Assembly: GCA_916610825.1 (NCBI GenBank)
Contig: OU744454.1
Coordinates: forward strand, 14,274,836 to 14,338,835
DNA from: Haliclystus octoradiatus
Taxonomy: Eukaryota > Cnidaria > Staurozoa > Stauromedusae > Haliclystidae
DNA length: 64,000 nucleotides
Direction: 5' to 3'
In this document: piece after piece, positions 1-10,383 of the stretch
Numbering within the stretch: the first letter of the stretch is position 1
How the letters are laid out: every line of letters begins with the position of its first letter
The notes under the pieces: model-generated
What the model was told of the DNA's origin: nothing
What the model saw: the letters and a program-made list of their open reading frames with translations, nothing else
Database searches by the model: none
Translations under genes and position numbers: made by a program

Positions 1-70
1 GATTTGAACCATAGTCGATCAGATATGATCTGATTTGAAGCCTGGTTGCTTTGCCATCTGAGCTAATCTA
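1..70 (-). repeat. tRNA-derived SINE family 1, head fragment
   Basis: The reverse complement reads as a tRNA-like head with an A box (TTAGCTCAGATGGCA) and a B box (GGTTCAAATC). It is nearly identical to the head at 523-600. The SINE body would lie to the left, outside the window. The anticodon region does not fold into a regular 7-base loop, so this is a SINE promoter rather than a functional tRNA gene. Confidence 0.7.
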
Positions 71-219
71 GTAGAAAGACTGCTTTCATTATTTTACTAG
101 TGTCTCCTAACATTCTTCAGTAGTAAATATGAATACAGAGATATCAGCAAGTGTGTGCTAGAAATTCTTTATTTTTGAACGCATTTGGAACTATTTGTTA
201 GTGATTTAGCTGTTTTGTA

Positions 220-600
220 AGTAAGTAAAAAGTAATGTAGACGGTGTCGCCCTACCGAAGGCACCCGTACCACTACTCCTCTATTTCTAGATGAGTGATT
301 TTTTTCACTGAGAGCAATGATTTTAAACGCTCTTTGTTGATCTCAGCCGCGACACTGCAGATCAATTTCCACAAATTTCATGGTAGACAGGTCTTGATTG
401 TCAATGCGCAACAATGCGCCGCAGCTACTCACAATGCAATTCCCTCTGGACACTTCCATCCGTCATCCTCAGATGGTACTCATTTGATGTTTCAGATAAA
501 GTCAAGGCTGAGTTGACCTTAGGGGGATTTGAACCACGGTCGATCAGAGATGATCCGATCTGAAGTTCGGTTGCTCTGCCATCTGAGCTAATCCTCCAAC
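220..600 (-). repeat. tRNA-derived SINE family 1, near full-length
   Basis: On the minus strand the element starts near 600 with a tRNA-like head (A box near 590-575, B box near 540-528, a Pol III promoter arrangement). It continues through a body with CTGCAGTGTCGCGGCTGA and ends near 220 with GGGTGCCTTCGGTAGGGCG followed by TTACTTTTTACTTACTTAC. The same body recurs at 48712-48945 and at 63680-63832. Short reading frames inside it are fortuitous. Confidence 0.8.
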
Positions 601-725
601 AGTTGTTTTGTGAGGTTAGTGAGGTGCTCAGTAGTCGTTCAGCTCATTAATTTTTCGCGAATCATTTTTGCAAGGGACTGTTCACAGGATAGACTGTATA
701 ATCTGTTTTGTTTTGTTTTCTGCAG

Positions 726-3561
726 AAAAAGCCTGGACTGACCAATATGACCGTACAGAATTTGAATGCATTCATGGCTCAAATTGTAAATCAAGACCTA
801 TGTGTACCGGTAAGATTAATCACACATAAAACATACTTTATAAAGATTGTTTTTTAAGCGAAAATTGACATTAATTTCCATAGCTTACGGAAAAATGGAT
901 ATCATCATTTAATTGAGGATAATACGAATAGCGGTGAGGAACATACCCAGGCTTTTCACAGCATATTCACATAAAAATGTTCATAAAAATATACTCAAAT
1001 ACTTCCTTGTAGCTCGTTTTAATCAGATTTTTTAAAATCGATTATTTTGTTTTCCAATAAGTTAGTGAATTCGGAGAAGCATTTCAAAAACGCAGAAGAT
1101 ATTTATCAAAAGGACTCCGATCGTTACTGTTTATTTTTATTATTTTTATTTTGTTTTTAACATTTTACCACAAGCCAGTTAAGCTAGTAGCTTTTTTTCA
1201 CCGGGGCGGTTGGTTAATTGCTTAGTATTTTTGAAGTGTGTGTGTGAATTTAATGGACGGATTCCTCTCCTGACGCCAACCAGTAGTGCTTCTGCCAGAG
1301 ATTGAACCGAAGTCCCATTTATTTTCAATTTCAATTTGGCCGAAAAAACCTACTGTTTTAGATCTGTGGCGCTTTGTCTCCAATGTCACCAAATAAAAAT
1401 ACTACTTTTCATTTCATTTCTTGCAGTTGGATGTCGTACAACTTCACTGCACCTACTTTGTGGCCGCATTATTGCTTTATTGTCTGTACTGGAATTGACT
1501 GTTGTAAAGTTTGCACAAGTTCTTGGTCTAAGGTAAGTACATATTTAATTATAAATATAACCTGCCCACTACTTCGGTGGTTTGAATCAATATATATTTA
1601 CCAGATGTTGTATTTATTTGTTCTTTATTTATTAGAATTTTGATTTATGCTTCTATATTCTGTATTTTATAGCCGTGAAAACCAAACTCTTCGTGTTGTC
1701 CGTGTTGAGTTGAATGATGGTGAACGTCTTGTTGGTTTACGATACGCTGAACCTCTTATCGAAGAAGCTGAAAAAATTCTGCGAGATTCAAAACATTTGA
1801 TCAATGGGGAAGACAATGAAACAGTAAGTTTATATTAAATCCTTCCTTTAACTGAACTGAGGAAAGAATTTTGCAACCTCCTGTTTTCACGAGAAGTTGA
1901 CGGTTTTACAATATCCCTGAACGTTAAATGGCCTCATTTTCATAACCATAACCATAATTTTCATAAGTTTGTTAATAAGCATGAGAAGCTCATACAGAAG
2001 TTTGTGAAAATTGAGACATTCAACGTTCAAAAACACATAAGGTATTTTTCGTAGTGGTGCGATCTCAATAATAACCCTTGAGGCTCGTACGTATGATACC
2101 CTTGTGACATATCACCAATGTGACACACTTCATTTATAGATACATTCTTATCATTATAATAATAAATAATAATTTGGAGAATATTAATAATGAAGAATGA
2201 TGATTATCACTTTCTCTTGGCAACAAATGATTACCAACGAATCAATTTCAATTATCAACAAAATGGCGCAACACCAGTTGTAAAATTCTTGGAAGTTAAA
2301 TTCAACTGCAGAGAAAATAGCGACGAGACGGTGTTGGTAACCATGCTAGTTAAGCCTGATTTCCATATAGCAAATTTTCCTGCGTCGTTGCCTGCGTCCT
2401 TGCCGGCGACATTTGCCTGCGTCAAAGCCGTAGACATTTAATGATCTTTTTTCTATTGTTTCGACCGGTCGCGACCGGATATCATTCGTCTTGCCTGACT
2501 GATTTCAAAGTTGGAATGAGTTCAACTTTGAAATGACGCAGGCAAAACTCTTAAACTTCTAACAACGTGCCAGAAAATGCCATTCCTCGTTTGATTTTGA
2601 TCCCGTCAGCTGGGCTTTAGCCTGCGCTAAGGCTGCGTGTAGGACCTCACGGGTAAGTAACATGAAACATATTGATATTCGATGAAGTCTGCATACAGGC
2701 TAGTAGCGGCAATCACAGGTAGTAATCAACTCAAAGGGTGCATTCTATTTTTATGAATTTTTATCTTTTTTTGTAAAACAAGCCTTGTTTTAAAGTTGAT
2801 TAGGACATGACTTGGGATGAGTCAGCTAGGCTTCTGGTTGAATAAGATTGTTTACATTAATTTTTTATATTTCATTGAGATTTTAAATATTTATCTTTTT
2901 TTTTTCTGTTCACCATTTTTAAATTATTCTAATTTCACTTGATATCTAATAAGCTTTAAAACCTTTGTCGTTCACTGGTTCACGTGATGATTGAGGTCAC
3001 ACATGATTTGTTAACTGATTATTTCCTAGCATTCTATAATTTCCATCAAAGCTTTATTTTGAATTTCTAGCGTAGATTTTTTTTCTTCTATCATTCAACT
3101 ATGAGTCCGAGCATAGCGGAGCAATTTTTTTTTGATCCTGTCTGTAGGTTGTTACTTCTGATCCAGTAATAGAGCAGATAAGTTCAGTTGTTCAAAAATG
3201 TCAGAAAAAAGCCTTTACACCGCCCATTACACTGAAGAATTTCTTCAAAGCAAAGCCATTCTCTTTCGAAGACAAAACAACAACAGTCGATAGTGACAAA
3301 AGCTCAAGAACTATTTCAATGAAAAATGTAGCTTCCACAAAAACATCAAAAGTCTCAAAAAGAACTGCTGCAAATGAAGGAAGTAAAGTTAAATGTACAG
3401 ACCAAAAACGACAAAAACAAAGTAACATAATGTCGTCATTTACACAAAAACAAAATAAACCGAAAAGCATAATTTCTTGTCCAATTTGTAACCATTTATT
3501 TGATGATGATACAAATAATATAAATATTAATATACATATTGATAGTTGTATAATTGAATGA
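726..3561 (+). CDS. SBNO-like: Strawberry notch (SBNO) family protein, C-terminal exons (5' partial)
   Basis: Four exons are inferred at 726-809, 1427-1532, 1673-1823 and 3148-3561, with GT-AG junctions that all keep frame. The gene begins left of the window. The first two exons contain WTDQYD, a Cys/His cluster, VGCR and HLLCG; the third has TLRVVRVELNDGERLVGL. From memory this order matches the C-terminal region of Strawberry notch proteins: WTEQYD, Cys-rich stretch, VG.R, H.L.GS, then QV.R..T..G..IVG. SBNO proteins are nuclear SNF2-like helicase-fold regulators linked to Notch/EGFR signalling and chromatin. The last exon adds a Ser/Lys-rich tail, a PIP-like ITLKNFF, a second candidate QSNIMSSF, and a terminal CPIC...HIDSC zinc finger of UBZ4 pattern (C-x2-C...H-x3-C), then a stop. 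I know of no UBZ finger in vertebrate SBNO1/2. Family assignment is fairly secure; the tail's function is inference. Confidence 0.72.
1165..1318 (-). repeat. SINE family 2 fragment (GACGCCAACC core)
   Basis: Contains the landmarks shared with four other copies in this window: CATTTTACCACAAGCCAGTTAA at the left, GCTTTTTTTCACC, TCCTGACGCCAACCAGTAGTGC and GAGATTGAACC. It lies in an SBNO intron. On the minus strand the tRNA-like B box comes first. This copy is diverged and lacks a clear A box. Confidence 0.65.
1343..1382 (+). repeat. Fragment of MITE with GGCGCTCGGTCTA end
   Basis: About 40 bases resemble the right terminus of the MITEs at 20467-20926 and 49562-49981 (CCTGCCGTTTTAGTT.TGTGGCGCT). 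It is truncated and sits just upstream of SBNO exon 1427-1532. Confidence 0.4.
2347..2640. repeat. MITE family with GCCTGG...CCATATAGCAAATTT terminus, diverged copy
   Basis: Shares TTAAGCCTG.TT, CCATATAGCAAATTTTCCTG, repeated TTGCCTGCG units, GTAGACATTTAATGATC and TTTTTTCTATTGTTTCGACC with copies at 24414-24560 and 61843-62097. It lies in the last SBNO intron. No transposase is present. Confidence 0.55.
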
Positions 3562-3964
3562 ATAATTAATTGCATGCTATTTTTTAAATGTATATGTTTG
3601 TCTTTCAATATTTAGTCATAAATTATTTTTGCTATAAATCGAATTAAATTGTAAAGTATAATCTTGGTTTTCTTATACATCAGTAGATCGATATAGATCA
3701 ATTTTTCTTGTGTTTATCTCGTAAAATTTCTGGCCTTGATCCAGATTCTTGCAATATGGTTATCAAACTTGCCACAGCTTTGCATCTATCAAGTTATCGG
3801 CAACCACCAATGAGCTAGCCTGCAACACATACCCAATTTATCCACGATTATGAAGCAGTGATCGTGCCACAGGTATTTTGTTGCGCTTGTAGGTAAGGTC
3901 ATTCGGTCGGCTTCTCGTGTTTCTTACATTATTTTTCTTCTCCTAGTGGCCACTTTATTTTTTG

Positions 3965-4140
3965 ATTTATCATTTTTCCACAAACCGGGTAAGCTTGCAG
4001 CTTTTTTTCACCTGGGTGACTAGTCAATTTGTTAGTATTTTGAAGCTTGTGTGCGTTTAATAGCCGGATGCCCTTCCTGACGCCAACCTATTGTGCTCCG
4101 GACAGGGATTGAACCCGAGACCCTGGCCCCACTGATTGAT
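3965..4140 (-). repeat. SINE family 2 copy
   Basis: Carries GATTTATCATTTTTCCACA, AAACCGGGTAAGCTTGCAGC, GCCGGATGCCCTTCCTGACG, then GGGATTGAACCCGAGACCC (reverse-complement B box). It aligns closely with the copy at 34003-34207. Beyond the B box the sequence diverges, so the head is truncated. Confidence 0.75.
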
Positions 4141-4610
4141 CACCTGCTACTTTACGCGAAAATTGACTACAATAATATTGCACCGAGTATCATGCTTGTT
4201 CACGACAGGGATTATTTAAATGGTATCATCAATTGACCGTCATGCCTTGTTGGCTCAAAATTGAGAAGTGAATGCCATGTTTCAAGCCATGAGTGGTGTA
4301 GTAAATCAGTGCATATTCGAGGACCAAGCGCAAACACCGCCGGTCAATGTTATGCCTTTAATTTAAAGTTTAATTAAATTTTTCTATCGGTATATCAGAT
4401 ATATTTGATATATTATTTGTTATTTAGATCTATATTATTGTTGTCAAACTTTCCTTAGTTGCTGATTTGCGGAATGATTTGTCAAAGTCAAGTAGACTTG
4501 GTGAATAACGTAAAATTCTTTATTCTTAAGAACTATACAAACGAATACATCCATAAATGAAGCATAATCCATAAATATATCATTATCATCCACGTGCCGC
4601 TCAAATACAG

Positions 4611-5104
4611 TGGTCGTTTAAGGTCCCGTCAATGGTCGTTTAAGTTCCCGTCAATGGTCGTTCAAGTTCCCGTCAATGGTCGTTTACGTTCCCGTAAATG
4701 GTCGTTTAAGTTCCCGTCAATGGTCGTTGAAGGTCCCGTCAATGGTCGTTTAAGGTCCCGTCAATGGTCGTTGAAGGTCCCGTCAATGGTCGTTTAAGGT
4801 CCCGTCAATGGTCGTTTAAGTTCCCGTCAATGGTCGTTGAAGGTCCCGTCAATGGTCGTTTAAGGTCCCGTCAATGGTCGTTGAAGGTCCCGTCAATGGT
4901 CGTTTAAGGTCCCGTCAATGGTCGTTTAAGTTCCCGTCAATGGTCGTTGAAGGTCCCGTCAATGGTCGTTGAAGGTCCCGTCAATGGTCGTTTAAGGTCC
5001 CGTCATTGGTCGTTTAAGTTCCCGTCAATGGTCGTTTAAGGTCCCGTCAATGGTCGTTTAAGGTCCCGTCAATGGTCGTTTAGGGTCCCGTCAATGGTCG
5101 TTTA
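4611..5104. repeat. 22-bp minisatellite, about 22 copies
   Basis: The unit is GGTCGTTTAAGGTCCCGTCA plus AT (22 bp), repeated head to tail. Variants include TTTAAGT, TTGAAGG, TTTACGT and TCATTGG at fixed unit positions. Because 22 is not a multiple of 3, the reading frame cycles through three phases and the open frame across it is not evidence for a protein. It lies between the SBNO gene and PAN gene A. Confidence 0.95.
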
Positions 5105-5930
5105 TCGACGGATGAAGAGGAGTATCTATAATATACAATATTCATATAATCATTCGGAATATTTTGATGACCACACCTTCAGTAAATATATAATTTTCTT
5201 CATAAGGATTGTAATTGATACAGTACACATTTACAGTACATCTGAAAATTGTTTAAAAACTTGGAGTTACGGAAAGGCTTTGCCTCATCTTTGTCTCAAT
5301 TTTAAATAGAATGTATATATTCAGTAGAAAATTGAAGTTTTTATGATTTCTATGCCAAGCTTTAACAAGTAAAATCACAAGAAATACTAAATATGTAATA
5401 GGGATCCAGACGTAGAGGCAAACCTTTTGTCGCTCCCTTCAGACAGACACACAACTGATAAATCCTACTCAACCAGTTATAACTGTCCTTTGTTTACAAT
5501 TGCAATTATGATCCCCAAATATAGAATGCATGACTAATTGACTACAGCTGAGTTCTTGGCAGTGAGAATATATTTGTAAAGCACTATACATAAGGATGGT
5601 AACTGAGTGAGAGAAAACACATTCTTAACACATTTGTAAAGCACTATATAGATTGCAATTCTAGATTTTATACTCATGTATAAATAGCAATTCTTATATC
5701 TCGTTGAAATGCTGTAAATGGATCTATACCATTAGTCTATTATTGTATATACCCTTTAATTAATTAACAAAGTATTTCTATTAATTAAACATTTGCAATT
5801 TTCAAAGCTGCCTTTTCTTATTCCAATACTGCATGATTACCCAAACATTACAAACATAACTGTGCTTCATGATCACGGTTCCGCGATAAGAACTGTAGCG
5901 ACTCAAGTTTTTTTATCTGATACCATAATG
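5105..5930. other. Intergenic, no gene seen
   Basis: AT-rich sequence between the minisatellite and the 3' end of PAN gene A. Only short, unconserved open frames are present. It contains the probable 3' UTR of the minus-strand gene ending at 5931. Confidence 0.5.
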
Positions 5931-8890
5931 CTATTGTTCTGTTTGTACATATAATGTAAAAGATGATATGCCATCGTTATCATTTTCAAACTTGTTCCCA
6001 AAATCTTCTGCATACCAAAATGAATACATTTCACCTTGAATCAGAGGAACAAATGTGGCTGTTGCTATATAGTCCGTTTCCATACCATCACCTTCAAAGT
6101 CAGAAAAATCCTCTTCGTTCACAATAATTTCACGTCTAAATCCCTTTACCAATATTACCTCATTCGCTATACGAATTTCCTGGTGATTTCTTAAATAGCA
6201 GCAGCCGAATGGCATTGCTGGCGTAAGTGAATCACACATGAATCCGCCAGTTATATGTCGTAGCTGTATCCTGTATAATCCTGTTGGTAATAGGAAAGTG
6301 AAACTTCCTGGTTTTTCATCCTTAGCCCCAACTTCGAGTATTCCGGAGGCCTTCATATACCCTTTAAATGGAACAAAACAAAACTATTCATAGCGCACAA
6401 AGGAGCAACGTCATGGCTATAATGGCAATTATCAAGCCAAAAAACGAAATTAAAAGGTTATTTAATTTTTCGGTTTTCTGAAATAAATAAACTGAATAAT
6501 ATTAGACATTATCTAATAGCAAAAAATAGTATTCAACGTCAGCATTTGAGAGAGATAAATTTGATGAAAAAGATCAAATACTACACATTCATAATCGTTA
6601 CTAATAGCGGTGTCATGCTTACACCTTAACAATATCTATATTTACAAAATTTGTTTATTTAGCTATAATTATGATTGTGCTAAGCATGAAATAATTAATA
6701 AATTAGTGACCTTTGTATCGTTCTGATTCTTTAAATAATAAATATACATCATTCCTGATGATATTGCCATGGCTTCAACAATTTTCGCAAATACATGCGA
6801 GCGGCGATAATTCGATTCCTGGTTTGTTCACGAAATTTATTTCATCTGTATGAAACTTTGATTGTAAAAGATGGTCATTGTAATTTCAATTTGATGCCTA
6901 CAAATGTGAATGACATTCACTCCTTTGAATCACACGTGGTTCTATGTAATATTGTAATTTCATAAACTATGTTAAAGAAAATCCACACACTCTTACACAA
7001 TAGGTCGCGTGTAGAATTTCATCTAAACGGAAAACTGCACGTGAACTGAGACGTTGCCTTATCGGGCACTCAGATTCTATAAAACCTAAACTATCTACAT
7101 GAATTTCTGTATAAATATACTACATATTTATTTTCTAAAACATATACATTAGATAAACTTTTAGCTTTGTATATATTTTAATTTAGTAATGGCCTTAGAT
7201 GAGCAGCCTAAACGTTCTTCATTAATATGACTTTGTTTGGTCTAGTTTTTGCGTTAAATATTTAATTAAAGTGACTCCTATCGAATGTTATTATTTTATA
7301 TTTTCTTATCCTACAATGCATTGTAGATCTAAAACAATTTGCAACAGAAACAACAGAAACTGTAAACTCACCAGATATTTCAAACAGAAAATCCACCTGA
7401 AAAAGTACAAAATAGTATCAATTGTAGTGTAAATAGCGGGGTAAATAGTATTATAAGCAATCGGCGAAAAAGTTTCTATTTAGCTTCATGGTGCTCGCGA
7501 GGGCACGTAAGGAGAAAACTAGAAAGACAGAAACTCGCAAGCCACTAGGGTGTGCGATGTATCGCCTTTGGCGTTTCTTATAAATAGAGAACGCAGCATA
7601 GCGAAGACAGTGTGTACGGTAGTAATACATATCAGATAAAATTAAGCCGCGACTAAATGATTATTAAATCAAGCGGAACCGAAAACCGAATAATTTATTG
7701 ACATGCAGCGACAAAATAATTTGCGACTGATTAATTTATTTCCGCAGACAATAAAACCTTTCACAGCAGACAATTAAAATCGCAAATTATGAAATAAAAA
7801 AAATTCAATTTTAATATAATTGCGACTTTCCATTTGTTAAGCGTGATTTGGAACCAACATATTATTGATCACAAAAACCTATTCGATCGAGACGGTTAAA
7901 TGAAAATAACATTTGCCGATCATCGGGGCCATTTTAGGTACCGTAATCGGAAAGAGCATCTGTTTGCGGAAAAGAAAGATTGCGATTCTAATCAATTTTT
8001 TGCGGAAATTTTCAATTAGCTTCGGAATAAAGCTAATTTGTCTCGAAAAGTAAACCTTCTGTGACGGCTTTAAATCCATGCCAATATATCATGTACAAAT
8101 AGAATCCGTTGTCAATAATCATTCTTTGCAAAGATTGATGGATTTGTACCACGTGATATGAAGTCTTGTCTTGACAACCTATGCTTTCCACTGTAACTCC
8201 AAGTTTCACGCTACTGCGATCATCAGACAGTTTTTTATACTATCTAACAGATAGAATAAAAAACTGTCTGATGATCGCAGTAGCGTGAAACTCGGAGTTA
8301 CAGTAAAGAATATGTTTTCTTTGATCTATCACCATTATTATTATTATATATATATATATTTTTTTTCATTTGCTATATGTCAGGGTATCATCAAACACAT
8401 AATACTAATGCACGTTCTAACTCGCAGAGCCTTTCTCACGAGACATCGCCTTAACATCTCGAAACAATAAATGGTATATCTCCACGCGACAATGAATTAA
8501 TCTCTATATATAGTTTCTTGTGATATTTATACTTGCAAAAATGCTCACCGGTGTCAAAAGTATTGTGTCTTTTGTCTTATCCACTACGAGAAGTTGGTTT
8601 AATCCGTTGATATTGTAAAGTTTGCAATTGTGAATTCCAATGCTCCGTTTATCGTATGTAACTCCTTTGCAGAATAATGTTTGATTACATATCTCTCGAC
8701 ATATATAAACAGAAATTGCTGTCAAGCTCATCATAAAACGACTTGAATTTATTGCATAATTTTCAAAATATCTTCCCAAATACTTGTCTTGTGATACTGC
8801 ACATGTGGTTGTACAGTTTTTGATTAAAACCATAAAAGTTACAGATAAAAATATGGAAAACATAACTGACATATTGATATTAATCTCCAT
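5931..8890 (-). CDS. Secreted PAN/Apple-like domain protein, gene A (3 exons)
   Basis: Exons on the minus strand are 8549-8890 (342 nt, phase 0), 7372-7396 (a 25-nt microexon) and 5931-6361, giving 265 codons plus stop with all junctions in frame. Exon 1 starts with a hydrophobic signal peptide (MSVMFSIFLSVTFMVLI) and then an Apple/PAN-like half: VYICREICNQTLFCKG, Y, and NCKLYN, the usual C-x3-C...C...C.LY spacing. Such domains bind proteins or carbohydrates outside the cell. Exon 3 encodes about 140 residues (KPGSFTF, LPTGLYRI, GEMYSFWY) matching no family I know. It ends FTLYVQTEQ then TAG. The paralog at 13626-17555 has the same exon lengths and phases. The PAN call is moderately sure; the function is unknown. 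Confidence 0.72.
6500..6630. repeat. Foldback-family fragment in gene A region
   Basis: Contains TTAGACATTATCTAATAGCA, AAAAAATAGT, ACTACACATTCATAATCGTT and ACTAATAG, matching the arms of the foldback elements at 33750-33975 and 43610-43745. It is in intron 2 of PAN gene A, and this copy is single-armed. Confidence 0.55.
8191..8303. repeat. Foldback (hairpin) element, GATGATCGC family
   Basis: Two arms of about 48 bp are inverted around a short loop: CTGTAACTCCAAGTTTCACG...CTGCGATCATCAGACAG and its complement CTGTCTGATGATCGCAGTAG...CTCGGAGTTACAG. It would fold into a long hairpin. It lies in intron 1 of PAN gene A. Confidence 0.85.
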
Positions 8891-8899
8891 TAGAATAAA

Positions 8900-9090
8900 T
8901 TTGAACAGTCCTTCATGTAATATTGCAATATATTTTGATGAATTTTAATTTAATCCTTCAAGACTATTTCTATGTATTAATACTGCGACTATTTATTTGT
9001 GTATACTTTTTCCGTCTCCATTAGCTACGAATCATTTAAACAAGGCAGATGGTATTTTACAACCGTTCATAATTTTATTTTGGGTAGTTT
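8900..9090 (-). promoter_or_regulatory. Duplicated 5' flank of PAN gene A
   Basis: Directly upstream of the gene A start. It shares AACAGTCCTTCAT, TAATATT, TTAGCTAC and ACAAGGCAGATGGTATTTT with the same position upstream of gene B (17556-17715). The duplication therefore includes about 160 bp of flank, which may hold the promoter. No convincing TATA box was identified. Confidence 0.45.
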
Positions 9091-9519
9091 GATTAATTGA
9101 TTTCCTAAATTGAAACTGAGAGAACACAATAATAAATAATTATACAATGAAATCCGGCAATTACGGTTTCGGATTTAACGGTATTATGCGAAAAACAGTA
9201 AACCAAAAGATTCGAAGAATGAGTAATTTACGTAATTTACGAATAAGTAATTTACGTTCAAACCCTGCTAAATATTTCCCGCTAACAACGGACTCTGTCA
9301 AATCGGTAAAATGATTTGTCTCCCCAAGCTTACCGTTTTCAACTGTAATATTTTTAATTCAATTTTTCCTTTAAATACGGAACATTCTGCTCTTGAGTTT
9401 TATGAGTTTATGATGAAATATGGTCCACGATATATAAACATTTGAAATTTTAATAAAATGATAAACTAAATGAAATAATATAATGTTAACGATGATTGAA
9501 ATGTTGGTATTATATCCCG

Positions 9520-9845
9520 GGGTTAACTTCCATATTTTGGGTATACGGGGACGTTCAAATATTAGGGGGTACATTTCTCAACATCCATAAAATTTTTTTG
9601 GGGTATGCTTAGTGATAATTTTTTCTGTGGTATCCTTTTGACGCCTTTGCAAGTTTTTCATGGTGCAAAAGCAATTTTTGCATATGAATTTTTTTTCTTT
9701 AATGTTTTTTGGTTGAATCTGCCGTTCATAAAAATATATTTGGTTTATCTTTTTCATCATGTGAAAATTTTTTATGGTCATTCTGCCAAAGTTTCATTTG
9801 AACGACCCCGTCGAAGCGCAATGGAAGTTACCCCCCGGTTATTAT
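9520..9845. mobile_element. MITE with GGGGTTAACTTCCAT ends
   Basis: Imperfect terminal inverted repeats: CGGGGTTAACTTCCAT...ACGGGGACGTTC at the left and GAACGACCCCGTCGAA...ATGGAAGTTACCCCCC at the right. TATTATATCC flanks both sides as a probable target duplication. A related element lies at 34625-34943. It is non-coding. Confidence 0.6.
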
Positions 9846-9984
9846 ATCCTAGGAAAGCCGTAGCTCGATTGGAATAACCAATCACCTTCAGAATGGCAAT
9901 ATTCTTGTTATTTGAAATCAATTCTTTCAAGACGAAATTTTATTTTGGAGGACTGCAGCCCTTTAGTTTTCTTGTGGAATTCTG

Positions 9985-10070
9985 TTTTTGCTAGCTACAT
10001 GGATCTGCACTTCCACACAAGGCAGATGGAATTTTACAACTTTTTATGATTTTATTTCTGGTAGTTTAAT
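9985..10070. repeat. Relic of the PAN-gene 5' flank
   Basis: ACACAAGGCAGATGGAATTT followed by TACAACTTTTTATGATTTTA and TTTCTGGTAGTTT matches the upstream flank of PAN gene A at 9047-9100 and, more weakly, gene B near 17695. It suggests a third, decayed or truncated duplicate. Confidence 0.45.
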
Positions 10071-10383
10071 TTTTTTTTAATTAAAAAGAAACGCAGATCT
10101 AACTGTGCCATACATTAAATCCACGCGTTGAATGTTGTTTTACTATATTCATCAAATTCACCGTCTACACTCTTTAATTACTCTGAGAAGAAAAAGCTCA
10201 CCGACCATTTTATTTAATTTTGTTTCTATTATCAGAATATTCTTAGATTGAATGCATTTTGTAAAAATGATTTTGATTGGTTAATTATGCATTATAGGTT
10301 GCGATAATTTCAAACAACACCTTTCTTTAAACAGGATTCTTTATGAATAGCTTATGAAAGATGATTTCTTGATAGATAGACCT

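Noticed and set aside
523-600. Functional tRNA gene on the minus strand
   Set aside because: A and B boxes and a D arm are present, but acceptor and T stems do not pair well, the anticodon loop is irregular, and it continues into a repeated SINE body.
2190-2441. 83-codon open frame on the plus strand
   Set aside because: Overlaps a MITE end inside an SBNO intron; a fortuitous frame.
4594-4797. Arg/Ser-rich repetitive open frame
   Set aside because: Produced by the 22-bp minisatellite; the frame rotates every unit and is not maintained.
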